The notes beneath the pieces were generated by a model. It saw only the letters and a list, made by a program, of their open reading frames with translations, was not told the origin of the DNA and ran no database searches. Shown here one piece after another: positions 1-64,000 of a stretch of DNA of 64,000 bases; position 1 is the stretch's first letter; the number at the start of each line of letters is the position of its first letter. Location: positions 47,894,681-47,958,680 of the forward strand of contig CM031614.1 of assembly GCA_018398815.1 (NCBI GenBank). The letters run 5' to 3'. The stretch comes from Conus ventricosus (Eukaryota > Mollusca > Gastropoda > Neogastropoda > Conidae). Made by a program: the position numbers and the translations under genes.

Positions 1-806
1 AGAGACGGTCAAGGTCTGTGAAATGGAATGCATTAACAGTGTTTGGCATAGGAATTCCACTGCATCCAAGCTGTGAGGGCTGCTTTGTGTTAGCCTGACT
101 CGGATAAATCATGTGGGACACACATTTCTGACATGACTGTTTGCTTTTCAGATGGCGTCATCTGCATTTATCTGACAGAATTCGACATATTTTGTTTGAG
201 CATTGATCACAATTAAGGGAAACTACTCTCGATCCTGGGAGTTGTCAAGTAGATATGTAGCAGTTTGACTGCTTTTGACTGGTTTGTTAGCAATGTTAAG
301 TGGGTTTGCTTTATTCAATGGTGAGTTCACAAAATGAAGTATGTCTCAGTAGGGCTGCACCAGTTGAAAAAGAGTATTGTTGTTTTGTCACTCTGTGTAC
401 TTCTACTAGTCTGGCAAAACATAACAGTTGAGGAATTTGACTTTGGAGCATCTGATGTGGTGTTTTATGTTGTATGTTGAATATTTGTGATACAGACTTC
501 AGCTAAAAAAATCTTTTGAAACTTCAAATGTTTGTCTGTCTGTTGTGTTGATTTTATGTTTGTAAAATTTATGTTTGGATGATTTTTATAAATAGATCCA
601 AATGGTAGTTCAGAGAGTAGCTGTGTGTGTGTGTACATTATAGAAGATAGACAGTGGATGCAATCATGTACAACGCTGAGCCAATGGAACAATATCAAAT
701 GATAAAAAAAAAGACTTATACAACAAGCTGTTGGATACCTGTTTGGCCACATACCTTTAATGAACACAACCCTTCATGGGACCTGACCTTTCTTGACCTT
801 GCAGAG
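1..806 (+). other. Intron sequence upstream of the first visible exon
   Basis: This stretch is AT-rich with no FN3 or Ig coding segment that I can recognise. The exon with the first half of FN3 module 1 must lie left of the window. It ends in a TTGCAGAG acceptor. I see no repeat or regulatory element. Confidence 0.7.
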
Positions 807-63255
<62,449 letters not shown>

Positions 63256-63552
63256 GTCAGTGTCTGAGGAGGCAGGGGGTGGAATCAGGGAGGATGAGGA
63301 GGTTGGTGTTGTAGGTGTTGTGAGAGGCAGTGTCGTGTGCACAAGTCTTAGGGTGTCGGTGGTGTGTGTAGGGTTACAAAGTGTGTGAATGATATGGACT
63401 ATATTGTGATGGATGACTGAAGTAGATGGTGCTTTTGCACAAACACACACACACACACACTCACACTTGCTGCTTTTCTCTCTTTTTCTTTTTTTTCCCC
63501 TCTTTCACTCTGAATCTCTCTCTCACTCACACACGCACACACACGCACGCTT

Positions 63553-63615
<63 letters not shown>

Positions 63616-63745
63616 ACACACACTCTCTCTGTGTCTCTTGCTGCCTTGTTCTGTTTATCTCTTTTACTCGCTCACACTCTCTCTCTCTCTGTGCCTTTCT
63701 TTCTCTCTCTCTCTCTTTCACTCAAACACACAGACACACACTCAC

Positions 63746-63800
<55 letters not shown>

Positions 63801-64000
63801 CACACACATCAAAACCCTCACACCCTTGTCCACTCTCTCCAAACCCCAGAAAAACAGAAGAAAAAAGAAAAGAAAAAAGAACGGTCACTGAAATAAATGC
63901 CAGGGAGATGAAGAAAAGATGAAAACAGGAAGTCAGGGAAAAGGTCATTTAAAATAAAGAAAAAGAAAACTTACTGATAACAGAGAAGATATCCAAATCA
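63256..64000 (+). other. Intron running off the right edge, rich in CA and CT repeats
   Basis: CA tracts at 63441-63466, 63553-63614 and 63748-63798, and CT-rich parts at about 63476-63527 and 63622-63720. No further kinase exon is visible before the end. Confidence 0.85.

Overview
This window is a piece of an animal nuclear genome. One very large plus-strand gene runs through all of it. Its exons encode fibronectin type III (FN3) and immunoglobulin (Ig) modules, followed by the N-terminal half of a protein kinase domain. Module order, the linker before the kinase and the kinase motifs identify a twitchin/projectin-type giant muscle protein (UNC-22 family). I can place 41 exons between about 807 and 63255. 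The gene is open at both ends: the first FN3 half-module lies left of the window, and the kinase catalytic loop onward lies right of it. A mollusc, perhaps a gastropod, fits the very dense CA/TG/CT microsatellites, tRNA-derived SINEs and repeat-rich introns of about 1 kb, but species is inference.

Module order, 5' to 3', is F(half)-F, I, F-F-F, I, F-F, I, F-F-F, I-I, F-F, I-I, F, linker, kinase (13 FN3 and 7 Ig modules). Every intron between modules is phase 1; introns inside modules vary in phase. One intron (from 59285) appears to start with GC rather than GT. About a dozen exons carry single-base indels relative to the conserved frame. The two LTRs of the retroelement differ from each other by the same kind of single-base indel, so these look like assembly errors and not gene decay.

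The introns hold most of the novelty. The 17.2-21.4 kb intron is almost entirely a minisatellite of ~20-bp units, interrupted by a 666-bp TTAA-flanked inverted-repeat element whose empty site survives elsewhere in the array. The 24.0-27.0 kb intron holds a 45-bp minisatellite that passes into an 87-bp higher-order array. At three exons (starts 7154 and 29562, end 42257) tandem repeats extend into the splice site, so each unit carries a copy of the acceptor or donor. At 42258-42411 the copies are 51 bp apart and the frame stays open, so alternative donors would add 17-residue blocks.

Mobile elements: a minus-strand Ty3/gypsy-type LTR retroelement (45951-54605) with 2277-bp LTRs, a 5-bp target duplication, a tRNA-Pro primer site and a remnant order of gag-protease-integrase-RNase H; two full SINE copies with target duplications (31691-32118 plus, 40017-40427 minus); a LINE 3' fragment with an inverted duplication (59540-59970); a 60-bp-arm hairpin (61665-61794); and weaker SINE-like fragments.
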